Shown piece after piece: positions 4,834 to 5,721 of a stretch of 5,721 bases of DNA (position 1 is its first letter; the number at the start of each line of letters is the position of its first letter). The stretch covers positions 1 to 5,721 of the forward strand of contig CABRZL010000116.1 of the NCBI GenBank assembly GCA_902475435.1, given 5' to 3'. The notes below the pieces were generated by a model that did no database searches, had not been told where the DNA came from, and saw nothing but the letters and a program-made list of their open reading frames with translations. The stretch comes from an uncultured Eubacteriales bacterium (GTDB lineage: Bacteria; Bacillota; Clostridia; Oscillospirales; Oscillospiraceae). Made by a program: the position numbers and the translations under genes.

Positions 4834-5721
4834 TTATCCAATTGCAATAGAAACGAGTGTTGTTGCTATAGAAATAATGATTGGAATTACAACGGAACAA
4901 CCTACAATTTCTATATATACATCTTTATGGGTCAATCCCAGAAAATTCATTGTGGCATTCAGATTACCGTTGTGGGGCATTGAGTCAAACGTTGTAGCGG
5001 AAATCATAGTGAGCCTGTGAACCAAACCAGGGTTTGCACCCATCTGAATAGCGGTTAAGCCAATCGTTTTTGATGTCATTGTTACGCCGGCCATAGGATC
5101 AGCACTGATAAACGAAAAGAGTGAAGTTCCAATCGTTACAAGCAGATATGGATTCATTTGTAGGTTTCCAATCTGTTGCATTAATGCGTTATATGCAGAT
5201 GTATATGTGACAATGGTTGCATAACCCACAACTACACAGGTTTGTACTAAGGGCACGGCAGCGGTTAAAGCTGATTTATTGATGACCTCGACTTTATTTG
5301 AAATTTTGTCCCAATTTAAAATACAGCATAGGACGATTCCAATGAGCTGTGCTAATGTACAGGCGGGATAAGATTTCATTTTTAGCCCTAATTGAAATAT
5401 CATGCACAAAGCGACTACAAGCAAAATGGGACTAATGGAAATCCAAAAAGATGGGAGCTCATCTAGCGAGCGCATAGACATCTGACTGCTGCCCAATTTT
5501 ATTTCCATTTCGGTCTCGGTATATCCAATGCCCTTTTTCTGATAATGCCTAATTAAGAAATTAATATAAATAATGTTGAGGATGACACCTAATATGCAGG
5601 CAAAAATTCCGATTCCAGTACCAGCATAAGCATTAGTCCCAAAAGCGGAGGTCAAAAGCAGGTTGGTATTTCCAGGAGTACCAGGAAGATAATAAGCTGA
5701 TAAATATCCAGCACCGATAAT
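4834..5721 (-). CDS. GntP-family permease, C-terminal 295 aa (runs off the window)
   Basis: An inner-membrane proton- or sodium-coupled uptake permease of the GntP (gluconate/hydroxy-acid) family; members carry gluconate, related sugar acids, D-serine or other carboxylates, and the substrate here is not readable. The frame stays open to the right edge (first complete codon at 5721), so the N-terminus, about a third of a 440-470 aa protein, is missing. Diagnostic parts, counted from the edge, are YLPGTPGN (11-18), the re-entrant-type segment SFISADPMAG (203-212), and VHRLTMISATTFDSMPHNG (234-252) followed by LGLTHKDVY (261-269), the hallmark 'D-S-x-PHNG ... LTHK' C-terminal signature. Hydrophobic helices lie at about 34-57, 92-112, 118-135, 151-171, 190-206 and 272-294. 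The gene is convergent with the dehydratase operon and clearly more AT-rich than it, suggesting separate ancestry. No minus-strand terminator follows within the window's intergenic region. Confidence 0.85.
   Translation of the reverse strand: MIGAGYLSAYYLPGTPGNTNLLLTSAFGTNAYAGTGIGIFACILGVILNIIYINFLIRHYQKKGIGYTETEMEIKLGSSQMSMRSLDELPSFWISISPILLVVALCMIFQLGLKMKSYPACTLAQLIGIVLCCILNWDKISNKVEVINKSALTAAVPLVQTCVVVGYATIVTYTSAYNALMQQIGNLQMNPYLLVTIGTSLFSFISADPMAGVTMTSKTIGLTAIQMGANPGLVHRLTMISATTFDSMPHNGNLNATMNFLGLTHKDVYIEIVGCSVVIPIIISIATTLVSIAIG

Overview
The window looks like chromosome of a strictly anaerobic gut-type Clostridia, plausibly Oscillospiraceae (Flavonifractor/Oscillibacter-like). This is an inference from four things: GGAGG-type ribosome binding sites, a 2-hydroxyacyl-CoA dehydratase gene pair (an oxygen-sensitive Fe-S enzyme of amino- and hydroxy-acid fermenters), a GntP-family permease, and a tandem-Xre regulator of a kind I associate with Firmicutes mobile elements. 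It is a mosaic: the central genes are GC-rich, while the left cassette junction and the right-hand permease are visibly AT-rich.

Layout. Positions 1-~870 hold a minus-strand cassette: a 155-aa protein with two Xre/HTH domains, then a 54-aa basic small protein with its own promoter and strong RBS, closed by a factor-independent terminator at 40-78. On the plus strand, directly beyond the regulator's upstream region, an MFS transporter reading frame (839-2056) begins without its first transmembrane helix, with only a TTG start and no RBS. It ends at a clean terminator (2064-2098). The cassette therefore appears to abut, and probably interrupted, the transporter gene.

After a 134-bp AT-rich control region with a perfect palindrome and a candidate promoter, two plus-strand genes (2233-3375 and 3392-4672, 16 bp apart) encode both subunits of a 2-hydroxyacyl-CoA dehydratase / benzoyl-CoA reductase-type enzyme. 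No activator ATPase and no CoA-transferase gene is present in the window. Some positions expected to be Fe-S cysteines are occupied by other residues in the first subunit. A 161-bp intergenic region (4673-4833) carries two consecutive RNA hairpin structures, the second with an oligo-U tail. A convergent, AT-rich GntP-type carboxylate/gluconate permease then runs off the right edge.

Working together: the dehydratase pair would remove water from (or reduce) an acyl-CoA substrate after activation by enzymes encoded elsewhere. The transporters on both sides fit a carboxylate-catabolism neighbourhood, but terminators and strand changes show that neither is co-transcribed with the dehydratase. No CRISPR array, tRNA, rRNA or transposase/recombinase gene was seen.
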